A stretch of DNA of 64,000 bases from QZKY01 sp942492925 (GCA_942492925.1 OW818641.1:1302001-1366000), one strand, 5' to 3'. Counted from the first letter of the stretch, positions 8,968 to 17,284 are shown. Numbers and translations are program-made. Notes: generated from the sequence alone by a model not told the origin.

Positions 8968-9029
8968 AAAATAGGCTCTTTGCGTTTGTTATTTCTGTAT
9001 GGTTTGCAATTCTCTTTTCAATCTCTCTC

Positions 9030-9650
9030 TCACGACGGCGTGCTGGCAAATCCGAGGCTTTCCGCTGGCATTCTTACCGTTGACAAAGGAATTCTCAGAA
9101 TGGAGAGCCCTACGCCTTGGTTGTTGCCTTGTGTAAATAACCCTATCATTGGCATAAAAGCCAGACGTTGATTTGCATCACATGATGTGTTGCCGCTGAT
9201 GCAGACTTCCACGTAACGGATGCAGGAATTGGTGCGCAAGTTGTCTTTGCACGCGGTGATGTTATCGCCGGGATCGGCGGGCATGGGGCTCGCTTCGGTG
9301 CCGGATGCGTTCAGATAACGGATGACAATGTTGTTGTCAGAAATCCGTTTGGTGCTGTCAGCGTGATAGGTGGCGGGCAGCCAGTTTTCCGTGTCGCTCA
9401 TCAAGCGGAAGACAGCATTGCGCTTGATGGCATTGATTTGTGAACTGTCGTTGAAGTCGGTGACGACCACCATCCGCGCGGCGCGCCGCGTGACTTCCTG
9501 CGCGGTGTTCCACAGATAAAGCAGGCGGGCAAATTCAATCGCGCCAAACAGCAGCAGGAAGAATGGGATAGCAGCCAGCGCGAATTCCACGGCTGCTGCG
9601 CCGCATTGCCGGGCGATGGATCGCGAACGTTTGATGGTGGGCGGATTCAT
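9030..9650 (-). CDS. TadE-family minor pilin-like protein (second copy)
   Basis: A 206-aa TadE/TadF-type protein. A short basic N-terminus precedes the pseudopilin-like segment CGAAAVEFALAAIPFFLLLFG (residues about 16-36), then a mostly polar, exported C-terminal region. That region has four cysteines (TAC, NSC, EVC, TSC around residues 145-175). The start at 9650 has GAGGA upstream, and a longer frame would lie inside the preceding gene. TadE and TadF are pseudopilins needed for Flp pilus formation and are processed by the Tad prepilin peptidase. It follows the other TadE-like gene by 8 bp. Confidence 0.82.
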   Translation of the reverse strand: MNPPTIKRSRSIARQCGAAAVEFALAAIPFFLLLFGAIEFARLLYLWNTAQEVTRRAARMVVVTDFNDSSQINAIKRNAVFRLMSDTENWLPATYHADSTKRISDNNIVIRYLNASGTEASPMPADPGDNITACKDNLRTNSCIRYVEVCISGNTSCDANQRLAFMPMIGLFTQGNNQGVGLSILRIPLSTVRMPAESLGFASTPS

Positions 9651-9658
9651 CTTGTTCC

Positions 9659-10168
9659 TCAATTCATGTATCGCATCGTGGTATGCGGCGCCAGATTGAC
9701 CGCAGACCAGCTCATCGTGCCAGCTGGCCGGATGCCGCTTGGCGCGATGAACGGAAACCATTCCGTCAGATCGATGGCGTAATTCGTAATGCTGACGCGC
9801 ACATTGGCCGGCTTCGTGTTATTGATGCAGGCGCCAAAGGTATAAGTCGGGTTGGCTTCAGGCGAGTTATCGCATTGAACGCTGACATTGGTGTTATCAA
9901 GGCTTGGCAAGTTGGCTGCGGCTGCGGCATTGATGACCATGTTTTGCGCGATGCTGGCGTTGGCCGACAACTCGCTGACCGGACTCATCGACATGATGCG
10001 CGCGGCATCGCGCGTGACTTTGGTCAGGCTGTCGGCGTACCAGTAAATCCGGCCAAAGGCGATGATGCCGGCCACAATCATCAGCATCAGCACGAGGATG
10101 ATCGCCAGTTCAACGACGGCCGCGCCGCGTTGCGGTTTGATGATGCGAGTGAGTGGCCGATGATGCAT
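9659..10168 (-). CDS. TadE-family minor pilin-like protein (first copy)
   Basis: A 169-aa TadE-like protein. Basic N-terminus (MHHRPLTRIIKPQR), then the pseudopilin segment GAAVVELAIILVLMLMIVAG (about 15-34) with the conserved Glu, and an exported domain with two cysteines (VQC and GAC). The start at 10168 follows GAGAACC; the much longer open frame upstream overlaps the TadG-like gene and has no matching composition, so it is rejected. It lies between the TadG-like gene (22 bp) and the second TadE-like gene (8 bp). Confidence 0.82.
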   Translation of the reverse strand: MHHRPLTRIIKPQRGAAVVELAIILVLMLMIVAGIIAFGRIYWYADSLTKVTRDAARIMSMSPVSELSANASIAQNMVINAAAAANLPSLDNTNVSVQCDNSPEANPTYTFGACINNTKPANVRVSITNYAIDLTEWFPFIAPSGIRPAGTMSWSAVNLAPHTTMRYMN

Positions 10169-10190
10169 AGTCAGGTTCTCCGAGAGTGGG

Positions 10191-11714
10191 TCAGCAATCC
10201 CTGTCCGTGATCGCGTTCTTGGCGCAAGACCGCAATTTGTACAACCGGATGATGTCGGACGAGACGAAGGGATCGACCAGGCCCGCAAATTCCGTATATA
10301 GTTTTTTGGGGCTGCCTTTGAAATCAGCCGGCGTTTGCATGAAGAAGCGACCGATCCCCAGCACCGGCAGGCGCGAGCAGGCGCCGGATTTGATGACGTT
10401 CGGGCAGTCAATGATGGCCAGACTGACGACGCGGCGTCCGGCTTGGCCGACCATGCCGCCGCCGGGGGGCGTCGAATGCCCGCTGTCCAGATAGGGCGAG
10501 GTGGCCGCTGTCGGATAATTTGTCGGCGCTGGCGCGAGATTCCCGGCTTCCTGCGTCGGGTACAGCGTGTTCCAGTCGCTGGCCGTCGGGCTAAAAGCGG
10601 TTCCCGGTGTGGGCGGACTGGTGCCGGTATTGGCGCGCACCGCGCGGCTGTACGACCAGAGCACGCCATAGCGTCCTCGCGTTAGTGGCTTGGTCGGATA
10701 AAAAGTATTCGACGGATTCAGGGTTTGGCCGGTCGGGTTCGGCGTGATCCAGTTCGTGTAACCGGCAGCGTTATTGTTGTAGGCAAATGGCCGGATATTG
10801 GCATCTGGCGGCGTTGTCGCTGGATTGCAGACGGATGGCGGGCTGAAATCGCCAAAACGCGAATTCAGCGCCGCTTCGATCTTCCCTGCCGAGATCCCGG
10901 TGTTGCCATATGCCGTGGCCGGAAGAGACGTGATTGAAGCCGCAGTGCCGCCGCAAACGAACGGCGCCGTCGCGTCTGCGCTTGAATTACTAGGCGAACA
11001 AGCGTTGGGGTAAGCGTCGACCGGATTGATCAAATACGGATCGGAATTGGGGACGAGCGGGTTCAGCAACATGATGTCGTAACTGACGCCGCGGCGAAAA
11101 CCGAATTGCGCGAGTTCGCCGCTGCCCGGAATGACTTCGCCCTTGGGACGGGTGGCGCCGGTGGTGGTGTTGATAATGCCGCAGACTCCAATGGGCGCGA
11201 TTTGATTGGTATAGCGACCAGCGACCGCTTCGCCGTAGGTTGAGGTGGTGGCGACGGCGCCCGTTCCATCCGTCTTCGCGGGCACGCGTGCAAAGAAAGT
11301 GGAAAAGGTGCCGGAGGAGATATAAACCCGAAGGTAGGTCATGCCGGAGGCTTGCGCATCGGAAACGATACTGTCGATGGGAACCATGGTGCAGCTCTCT
11401 GCATCCGGACAGGGGCCGACCCACAGGTTGGATGAGGTAATGCTGATGGGCGTTGTGAAATGGCTGTTGTTTTGCGCCGCCATCGCAATGGCTCTTGCCC
11501 TCGCGCGTCCAACGCCGGCAACGGTGCTGTTCAGTTCCTTGGCACCGGCCAGGGCAGCGGCATCGGCTGCATTTTGCAGTTCGGTGCGCAACACGTACGT
11601 CCGTCCCAGGTCGATGGCCAGAGCCATGAAGCCGAACAACACGAGCAGGGACAACGTGAACACGATGATCACGGCGCCCTGCTGATGTCGCTCCTGTTTT
11701 ATCGTTCGCTTCAT
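10191..11714 (-). CDS. TadG-like pilus assembly protein
   Basis: A 507-aa protein with the TadG N-terminal signature: a short basic leader, the membrane segment GAVIIVFTLSLLVLFGFMALAIDLG and ELQNAADAAALAGAKEL (residues 13-62). The remaining roughly 440 residues are exported, low in charge and rich in Ser, Thr, Pro, Asn and Gly. They contain ten cysteines, several as close pairs (CPDAESC, DCPNVIKSGAC and the C-terminal RSCAKNAITDRDC). I see no von Willebrand A MIDAS pattern (DxSxS), which many TadG proteins carry. It is in the right operon position for TadG; the divergent ectodomain makes its exact role uncertain. Confidence 0.78.
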   Translation of the reverse strand: MKRTIKQERHQQGAVIIVFTLSLLVLFGFMALAIDLGRTYVLRTELQNAADAAALAGAKELNSTVAGVGRARARAIAMAAQNNSHFTTPISITSSNLWVGPCPDAESCTMVPIDSIVSDAQASGMTYLRVYISSGTFSTFFARVPAKTDGTGAVATTSTYGEAVAGRYTNQIAPIGVCGIINTTTGATRPKGEVIPGSGELAQFGFRRGVSYDIMLLNPLVPNSDPYLINPVDAYPNACSPSNSSADATAPFVCGGTAASITSLPATAYGNTGISAGKIEAALNSRFGDFSPPSVCNPATTPPDANIRPFAYNNNAAGYTNWITPNPTGQTLNPSNTFYPTKPLTRGRYGVLWSYSRAVRANTGTSPPTPGTAFSPTASDWNTLYPTQEAGNLAPAPTNYPTAATSPYLDSGHSTPPGGGMVGQAGRRVVSLAIIDCPNVIKSGACSRLPVLGIGRFFMQTPADFKGSPKKLYTEFAGLVDPFVSSDIIRLYKLRSCAKNAITDRDC

Positions 11715-11754
11715 GTCTTCTCTTTCCGAAATGATTTACGTGTGCATGCCGAGC

Positions 11755-12090
11755 TTATTTGTTGCCCGTGCTGCTTCCGGTCGTCGCTCCTGTTCCCGCG
11801 CCGACGTTGCCCGTGGAAAGGACGCTTGCCTGCGGCGTCGGATTTTTGAACGATTGGTGATAGCGCTGCATGGCGCTTTCTGCGGCTTGACCGTCAATGC
11901 CGTAAACCGGATTGGGGTTCAGCGAGGCGTCGGGGTTGATGATTTGCTGTGACACGGATCCGCGAACCGAATCGCCGAATTTTGTATCCCATTCCGGTGT
12001 GGTCGAGGCGCACGACGTCAGAATGGCAATCGCGCATACCGAGGCCCATTTCAACCATGTCGGTTCAATGCTTTGTTTTGGATGGGTCAT
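11755..12090 (-). CDS. Small Tad-locus lipoprotein
   Basis: A 111-aa predicted lipoprotein. A signal peptide ends in ILTSCAS (Cys29), followed by TTPEWDTKFGDSVRGSVSQQ, an Asn/Pro motif (NPDASLNPNPVYGIDG) and a Gly/Ser/Thr-rich tail. The ATG at 12090 follows GAGGA; a longer frame overlaps the secretin gene. Small lipoproteins beside the secretin gene often act as pilotins or periplasmic partners in Tad loci, but I recognise no named family here. The secretin-partner role is inference from position. Confidence 0.72.
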   Translation of the reverse strand: MTHPKQSIEPTWLKWASVCAIAILTSCASTTPEWDTKFGDSVRGSVSQQIINPDASLNPNPVYGIDGQAAESAMQRYHQSFKNPTPQASVLSTGNVGAGTGATTGSSTGNK

Positions 12091-12106
12091 GTCAGTCTCC
12101 TCGTTA

Positions 12107-13780
12107 TTAGTTTTCAAAGCCGGAAGGTGCTGCGCCAGGCGTAGCAGCGGCAGCCCCATTACCTTTTGCATCAGGACTTGCATTGTCCGCAGGCTTGTTG
12201 GCCGCTTCGCTTTTCGCCGCTGCTTGCCGTTTGGGTGGGGTGGCTTCCAGGCGTCCGTTCAGCAAATAGTCGGCCCGGTTCGGGTCTTTAACGTTATCCG
12301 TCGGTAGCGTGTAATTCGGCGGCAAGGGCTTGACCAGGCGGGGCGTGATGACGAACACCAGTTCGGTTCTGTCGTTCTGGAATTCCGTGCTTCTAAACAA
12401 TGCGCCCAGAATGGGAATCTCGCCTAAACCAGGAAACGCCGAAATGTTTCCGCTCGATTTGCTCTTGATGAGTCCGCCGATGGCAAAACTTTGACCGTCA
12501 TACAGTTGAACGGTTGTGGCAGCGCGGCGCGTCGAAATTTCCGGAATGACGATGTTGGTTCCGGCGGTGGCGTTCAGGCTCACCAGCTCGGAAACTTCCG
12601 GCGATACACGAATATTGATGCGCCCGCCCGCCAGTACCGTCGGCAGGAATTTCAGGCCAACGCCGTACTCCTGTTCTTCCAGCGTAATGCCGCCGCCTGA
12701 TCCGATCGTCGTGCCGCTTTGCGGAACCGGCACGTAGATTTTTCCGCCCGCCAGGAAACTGCCTTCCTGACCGCTGACAGCCATGATGTTGGGCTCTGCC
12801 AGAATTTTCACGAGGCCATCGTCTTTCTGCGCGTCGATGGTGCCAAACTTCGTGCTGGATTTTTGCATGGTCAATGCGGCGCCTGCCGTTGCACCGGCTA
12901 CGCCCGAACCGTCACCGGCCAAGAAGTTGGAGCTCAAGCGATGCGTCCAGCTTCCCGTTGAACCGGAGACACCCAGTTTCACGCCGAGCTTGTCCAGTAA
13001 AGATTTTTGGACTTCGGCGATCTTCACTTCCAGCATCACTTGTTGCGGCGCGGCGACGTTCAACAAGTTGATCACGTCGATGGAAGAGCTGCCAGCGGAT
13101 TTTGCGCCAGTCGCCCCTTTGCTCTGATAGGCCTTGGCAATGGTGACAGCTCTATCCGCAGAGGTCGGATCCATCACGGTGCCGACCAATACGGTCGCGC
13201 TTCCGGCCGAGGTCACGCGGATGTCCCTTTCTTCCGGCAGCAATTCGGCAATTTTGTTTTGAACGGTCGACATGTTTGTGCTAACCGTCAATTCGATTTG
13301 TGCGCAGCGACCATCCTCGGTTCGGAAGGTCATGCTGGTCGCGCCAATTTTTTTGCCATACAAGGAAAACTCGCTGCGCGGCGCTCTGGATGTCATGGGG
13401 GTGATTTTGACGACGCTGGGATCGGAGAACCGACGCAGCCATCCTGGCTCGGGCAGATTCAGTTTTTTCAGATCGAGTATCACCATTTTTTTCAGCGGAA
13501 CGCTGACGTGAACAGACGGGGCGGTGCTCTGGCAAAGCGGCTGTGGTGCCTCCACGCCTTTTTTGGCGCTGGCCACAGTTTTCTTTGGCACCGCCTTGGG
13601 AGCTGCTTTAGGTGCCGGAGCCGGTGTTGGTGCTGGAGTGGGTGGTGCCTGGGTTTGTGCGTAGGCACAGGACAAGCTGGCGAGTCCAATCGCCGCCGTG
13701 CTGAGCCAGGCCCGGTAATTCTTGTGACCCGCGTCTCTGAAATTGCCAGTCGAGTCTGGAAGCGTATTCATCTTGTCCAT
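12107..13780 (-). CDS. rcpA: Tad outer-membrane secretin RcpA/CpaC
   Basis: A 557-aa secretin. There is a signal peptide (to about residue 40, SLSCAYAQ), a Pro/Ala/Lys-rich stretch, a secretin N-terminal domain with VSVPLKKMVILDLKKLNLPEPG, a BON-like region, and the secretin core (PQQVMLEVKIAEVQKSLLDKLG; LAEPNIMAVSGQEGSFLAGG; QSFAIGGLIKS; VFVITPRLVKPL). The Ala-rich C-terminus follows. It forms the outer-membrane channel through which the Flp pilus leaves the cell. The start at 13780 has GGGGG five bases upstream; the ATG three codons later is badly spaced. Confidence 0.92.
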   Translation of the reverse strand: MDKMNTLPDSTGNFRDAGHKNYRAWLSTAAIGLASLSCAYAQTQAPPTPAPTPAPAPKAAPKAVPKKTVASAKKGVEAPQPLCQSTAPSVHVSVPLKKMVILDLKKLNLPEPGWLRRFSDPSVVKITPMTSRAPRSEFSLYGKKIGATSMTFRTEDGRCAQIELTVSTNMSTVQNKIAELLPEERDIRVTSAGSATVLVGTVMDPTSADRAVTIAKAYQSKGATGAKSAGSSSIDVINLLNVAAPQQVMLEVKIAEVQKSLLDKLGVKLGVSGSTGSWTHRLSSNFLAGDGSGVAGATAGAALTMQKSSTKFGTIDAQKDDGLVKILAEPNIMAVSGQEGSFLAGGKIYVPVPQSGTTIGSGGGITLEEQEYGVGLKFLPTVLAGGRINIRVSPEVSELVSLNATAGTNIVIPEISTRRAATTVQLYDGQSFAIGGLIKSKSSGNISAFPGLGEIPILGALFRSTEFQNDRTELVFVITPRLVKPLPPNYTLPTDNVKDPNRADYLLNGRLEATPPKRQAAAKSEAANKPADNASPDAKGNGAAAATPGAAPSGFEN

Positions 13781-13813
13781 TTTTTCCCCCGTTCAACGGT
13801 TAACTTGTTCTGT

Positions 13814-14653
13814 TCAGTAGCAACGCGTAATCGTTCCTGTTCCTGTCTCGATTTGCTGGCACCATCTTTTTCCGGAAGTCGTTCGTGGCTTCTCCGTTTT
13901 GGCAACGCTTTCCTTTGCTGGCGCACGGCTGACTGGAGGCTCATGCAGCAGGGAACTCTTTGTCGCCCCCGTGGTCACGCCTTGTTGAATGTCAACTTGA
14001 TTTCGCAACACCAGTGAGAGTTGTCCGATGCTGCGGGCCAAGTCGAGCTTTTCGGCCTGTTCGGGCGTGACTTCCAGCGTGACGGCGTTGACAACCTTGG
14101 GTTTGGTTTGGTCCTGACTGGATTCCTGTGCGACAGCCAGAACAAGAATGCGTTCCAGCACAACCTTGGAAATGCTCGGATCACCCTCGCCTTTGTTTTG
14201 TGCGGCGCGCCTGTCGTCACGAGTGCTGACCAGAATGTCGACATAGTTGCCGGGGAGTGCAAAACCGGCGACGCCGACCACGTCATTCACCCGGACGGTC
14301 ATGGCGCGCTTGCCTTCGGCTACGACAGCAGACAGGCCGCCGGTCGCACCGACTGGCGCCAGTTTTGTTTCTGTGAAGGCTTCGCCGCGTTGCAAGCTGA
14401 CTTTGGTCACGCGGTTTTCAAGTTGCTTGGGATCATTAAAGCTGTCTTTGAACACGCTGCCTGCGGGCCACTCAGCCATCTTGACCATGCTGGGTGTCAG
14501 GCGCGTCCCGGGATTGATATCCGTTGTCGCGACCAGTACTTGGCTGGTGTTCATGCTGCCTTGTTTCGATATCCAGCGTGAGGCGAGGACAACGGCGATG
14601 ATCGCGACAATGACTGCTACGCCGATCATGATGAGCGATCTAGTCTTGTTCAT
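13814..14653 (-). CDS. rcpC: Flp pilus assembly protein RcpC/CpaB
   Basis: A 279-aa CpaB-family protein. There is an N-terminal membrane helix (residues 7-28, IMIGVAVIVAIIAVVLASRW), then a SAF domain (VLVATTDINPGTRLTPSMVKMAEWP, about 40-66) and the RcpC/CpaB core with RAMTVRVNDVVGVAGFALPGNYVDIL. The tail is short and basic. RcpC is a periplasmic, inner-membrane-anchored partner of the secretin. The start at 14653 has AGGGGG seven bases upstream. It is immediately upstream of rcpA. Confidence 0.9.
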   Translation of the reverse strand: MNKTRSLIMIGVAVIVAIIAVVLASRWISKQGSMNTSQVLVATTDINPGTRLTPSMVKMAEWPAGSVFKDSFNDPKQLENRVTKVSLQRGEAFTETKLAPVGATGGLSAVVAEGKRAMTVRVNDVVGVAGFALPGNYVDILVSTRDDRRAAQNKGEGDPSISKVVLERILVLAVAQESSQDQTKPKVVNAVTLEVTPEQAEKLDLARSIGQLSLVLRNQVDIQQGVTTGATKSSLLHEPPVSRAPAKESVAKTEKPRTTSGKRWCQQIETGTGTITRCY

Positions 14654-14731
14654 GTTTCCCCCTGCATAGTTGTCGTAATCAATCCGGGTAGATGGATTAT
14701 TCAGTTAATGACGAAATCCTTTGCTGCAAAA

Positions 14732-16066
14732 TCAACGCTTCCATGAGAAATAGTTTTTCCATGCCCAGTCCAGCGCTTCACTAGTGAGCTGTAGGGGTAT
14801 GTTTTCAAACTGCATGTAATCTTTCACCTGACTGAGCAAATCGCGCGGATAGCACGCGAGAAGCGGGCGGCCTTCCTTCGCGTGAAGATCGCGCATGAGA
14901 TGATCAAAGGCGGTTTCAGAAAACGGAATGGCGAGTTCGTCGCAAACTTGCTTGAAGACGGTGGCGTACTGCTCTTCATTCAGTTCGCCGATGTAGATCT
15001 TGTAACCCAGACGCCGCAGGAAGGCGTCATCTGCCAGGGTTTCGGGAGAAAGGTTGGACGAAAAAATGACTTTGACGTCAAAAGGAATTCTGAATTTATA
15101 GCCGGAATTCAATGTCAGGTAATCCCGCCGACGATCAAGCGGCACGATCCAGCGGTTCATCAATTCAAATGGCGTGATCACCTGGTGTCCGAGGTCATCC
15201 ACGATATACAAGCCATTGTTGGCTTTCAGATGCGGTGGTGCCTGATAAAAACGGGTGGTGACATCAAATTTCAAGTCAAATGATTGCAACGTCAACTCGC
15301 CACCGCTTGCGGCAATCGGACGCTTGCATAGCATCCATCGTTCATCCTTGATGTTTTTACGCTCAAGCCGCAATTCGAGGGGTTTTTCCTCCTCAGGTTC
15401 TTCCTGAATGATTTCGTGGATCAGGGGATCGTAAATCTGAATGACTTCGTTATCGACGATGATCGCGTAGGGGATGGCAATCAGATCGTCCAGCAAGCGC
15501 GACAGTGTTTCGGCTAGAAAGGTTTTGCCGCTTCCCGCCGGGCCGTATATGAAAACCGAGCGCTCAGAGTTCATGGCGGCGCCCAAGCGATCGAGCACGC
15601 CATTCTGGACGACGATGCCGTCGAAACGTTCATAAACCAGTTCGCGGGTGAATCGGACATTGCTCAACAACTGCTTTTCGACTTGTTCGGCATAAGACTC
15701 GAGATTGACCGGTGCGGGACCAACATACTTGCTTCTATGTATGTATTCGTTTGCGCGCGCGCGCCCCATTTCGGTCAGCTGGTAAAACGTGCTGGAGGTA
15801 TTAATCCCGCGACTGGTCAGCTCGCACAGTCGTTCCTTGCGCATGAAGCACAAGAGATTGTCTATCACAGCGATGGGAAGCTTGATATAGGAAGAGACTT
15901 CCGTGATGTTTGTTTTGCCGTGCGTGAAGAGCACCTTGGTCAAAAGCTCAATCAGAAATGTCTCGCTTAAGCCCGTGTCTTCAACGCTGCGCGGCGCAAC
16001 AGGAAAAGTTGGCTTGTGCTGAGCCTTTTTTTCTACCGCTGATGCAGTTTTGGCCGGATTATTCAT
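14732..16066 (-). CDS. Winged-helix/AAA+ ATPase inside the Tad operon, function unknown
   Basis: A 444-aa protein, not one of the standard named Tad components. Residues about 31-110 look like a winged-helix/effector-type domain (TGLSETFLIELLTKVLF; ITEVSSYIKLPIAVIDNLLCFMRKERLCEL; FYQLTEMGRARANEYI). An AAA+ domain follows with Walker A GPAGSGKT (175-182), Walker B GLYIVDD (about 285-291), a sensor-1-like IFSSNLSPETL (about 334-344) and an Arg pair at 351-352. A charged insert (QEEPEEEKPLELRLERKN) lies between the two Walker motifs. The ATG at 16066 lacks a clear Shine-Dalgarno; a TTG 13 codons upstream is an alternative. It is co-directional between prepilin peptidase and rcpC. It could be a regulator or remodelling ATPase of the pilus; this is inference. 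Confidence 0.7.
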   Translation of the reverse strand: MNNPAKTASAVEKKAQHKPTFPVAPRSVEDTGLSETFLIELLTKVLFTHGKTNITEVSSYIKLPIAVIDNLLCFMRKERLCELTSRGINTSSTFYQLTEMGRARANEYIHRSKYVGPAPVNLESYAEQVEKQLLSNVRFTRELVYERFDGIVVQNGVLDRLGAAMNSERSVFIYGPAGSGKTFLAETLSRLLDDLIAIPYAIIVDNEVIQIYDPLIHEIIQEEPEEEKPLELRLERKNIKDERWMLCKRPIAASGGELTLQSFDLKFDVTTRFYQAPPHLKANNGLYIVDDLGHQVITPFELMNRWIVPLDRRRDYLTLNSGYKFRIPFDVKVIFSSNLSPETLADDAFLRRLGYKIYIGELNEEQYATVFKQVCDELAIPFSETAFDHLMRDLHAKEGRPLLACYPRDLLSQVKDYMQFENIPLQLTSEALDWAWKNYFSWKR

Positions 16067-16122
16067 AAGAGCACTTTGTCGAGTTTTCCGTGTGGTTGCT
16101 TGCAATGCTGTTTTTTCGGCGA

Positions 16123-16737
16123 TTAAAAGAAATTCAATGAATACAAATAGGTGAGTCGGTCGTTCCCCAGCAGTGCAAAGTAAACCAGCGCGCCACCGGT
16201 GATGGCGATGGCATAAGGCATTCTTCCAGCCGAGATTTCTGGGGTTTGCAAATTGGGTACTTCACGCATGGTTCCCTGAATAAAGCCGGTCAGTACCATG
16301 GATTGCAGATTGGTGAACAGACGCTTGACGGTTTTGTTCTGGATTACCGTGATAATCGACATGAAACCACCGACAATGAATGTCATGAGAATGACGCCGA
16401 TGATGGAGATGGGGCCAATAAAGGCGCCGACCATGGCCATCAACTTGACGTCACCCGCACCCATCGCGCGAAGCAGATACATCGGAAGCAGGAGGGTAGC
16501 GCCCAACAACAAGCCGGCAATCGATTTCCAGATCCCAATCCCGCCGGGCCAACAACTGACGAAGCCGAGGCCTTCCCGCAGGGCAGCATTCAGCAGCACG
16601 CCGAGCACGCATCCGACCAGCACAAGCTTGTTCGGGATGCGATTGCTTTTCGCATCGACCCAGGAAGCGCAGAGCAGCAAGGCAAACAAAATGCCCAGAA
16701 CCGCATGCGTTACCAAGGATGGCGTCAGTTTGCTCAT
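16123..16737 (-). CDS. tadV: Tad prepilin peptidase TadV/CpaA (A24 family)
   Basis: A 204-aa membrane protein with six or so hydrophobic segments and both catalytic aspartates of A24 aspartic prepilin peptidases: ASWVDAKSNRIPN (Asp in the first loop) and MGAGDVKLM (the GxGD motif, about residue 105). It cleaves the leader of Flp and TadE/F prepilins at the cytoplasmic face of the inner membrane. The start at 16737 (MSKLTPSLV) is chosen because it directly precedes the first membrane segment; a longer frame has an unlikely N-terminus. Confidence 0.9.
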   Translation of the reverse strand: MSKLTPSLVTHAVLGILFALLLCASWVDAKSNRIPNKLVLVGCVLGVLLNAALREGLGFVSCWPGGIGIWKSIAGLLLGATLLLPMYLLRAMGAGDVKLMAMVGAFIGPISIIGVILMTFIVGGFMSIITVIQNKTVKRLFTNLQSMVLTGFIQGTMREVPNLQTPEISAGRMPYAIAITGGALVYFALLGNDRLTYLYSLNFF

Positions 16738-16790
16738 AGTGCTTGTCCGTTCTCGTTTGTGAATCAGGTTGTTCGGCAAGTCCCTTGTAC

Positions 16791-16979
16791 TCAGCACGGC
16801 GTACCAAATGCGGTCATGAATCTGCAAAAAAGACTTTGTACCTCTATGCCCAGCGCGTGCACGACAATGACAATGATCGCGGCAATCAGTGCTCCCAGTA
16901 TTGCGTATTCCACAGCGGTATTGCCCAACTCATTTTCAGTGAGCCGCTTCAGCAAGTTGGCAATTCGGTGCATGCGCAT
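16791..16979 (-). CDS. flp: Flp pilin, second copy
   Basis: A 62-aa Flp-type major pilin precursor. The leader MRMHRIANLLKRLTENELG is followed by the Flp processing motif G/NTAVEY (cleavage after Gly19) and the hydrophobic helix AILGALIAAIIVIVVHALGI. The mature form is about 43 residues and ends in SLFCRFMTAFGTPC, with two cysteines. The start at 16979 has GGGAG six bases upstream; a TTG further upstream is not needed. It follows the first flp gene by 119 bp, a region that holds a candidate hairpin. Confidence 0.88.
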   Translation of the reverse strand: MRMHRIANLLKRLTENELGNTAVEYAILGALIAAIIVIVVHALGIEVQSLFCRFMTAFGTPC

Positions 16980-17020
16980 GGCAACTCCCTTTAGCCGTTT
17001 CCTGATGTCTTGCGCTTGCA

Positions 17021-17074
17021 ACCATCAGACAAGGTGTCTACATCACGGTGTAATGCATCTCCCTGCCTGATGGT
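17021..17074. repeat. Inverted repeat between the two flp genes
   Basis: ACCATCAG (17021-17028) pairs with CTGATGGT (17067-17074) across 38 bases. It lies between the stop of the first flp gene (17099) and the start of the second (16979). It could fold in the mRNA and act as a processing or attenuation site between the two pilin genes. There is no T-run after it, so it is not a standard terminator. Functional reading is inference. Confidence 0.4.
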
Positions 17075-17098
17075 CAAGTCGCAGCAATGACTCGCCGG

Positions 17099-17284
17099 TC
17101 AACAGCCCGTGCATGTGGCGCCACTGACCGCGTTGCAGACGGTACAGAACGCGCCCCTCACCGTTGTGCCAAGCGATGCCACAACCGTCACGATGACGGC
17201 GGCAATGAGTGCAACCAGCAAGCCATACTCGACAGCGGTGGCACCTTCTTCGTCGCGGAAAAATTTCAATAAGGCTTTCATCAT
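17099..17284 (-). CDS. flp: Flp pilin, first copy, with Cys-rich tail
   Basis: A 61-aa Flp pilin precursor. The leader MMKALLKFFRDEEG ends at the processing site G/ATAVEY (Gly14), followed by the hydrophobic helix GLLVALIAAVIVTVVASLG. The mature pilin is about 47 residues and ends with four cysteines arranged as two CxxC pairs (FCTVCNAVSGATCTGC). The start at 17284 has AAGGAG seven bases upstream, the best ribosome site among the pilin genes. It is the first gene of the Tad cluster, where the abundantly made pilin is expected. Confidence 0.9.
   Translation of the reverse strand: MMKALLKFFRDEEGATAVEYGLLVALIAAVIVTVVASLGTTVRGAFCTVCNAVSGATCTGC

Noticed and set aside
7747..9171. Long plus-strand open frame opposite tadZ
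   Set aside because: tadZ on the minus strand has clear motifs; the plus frame has no recognisable domain or start signal.
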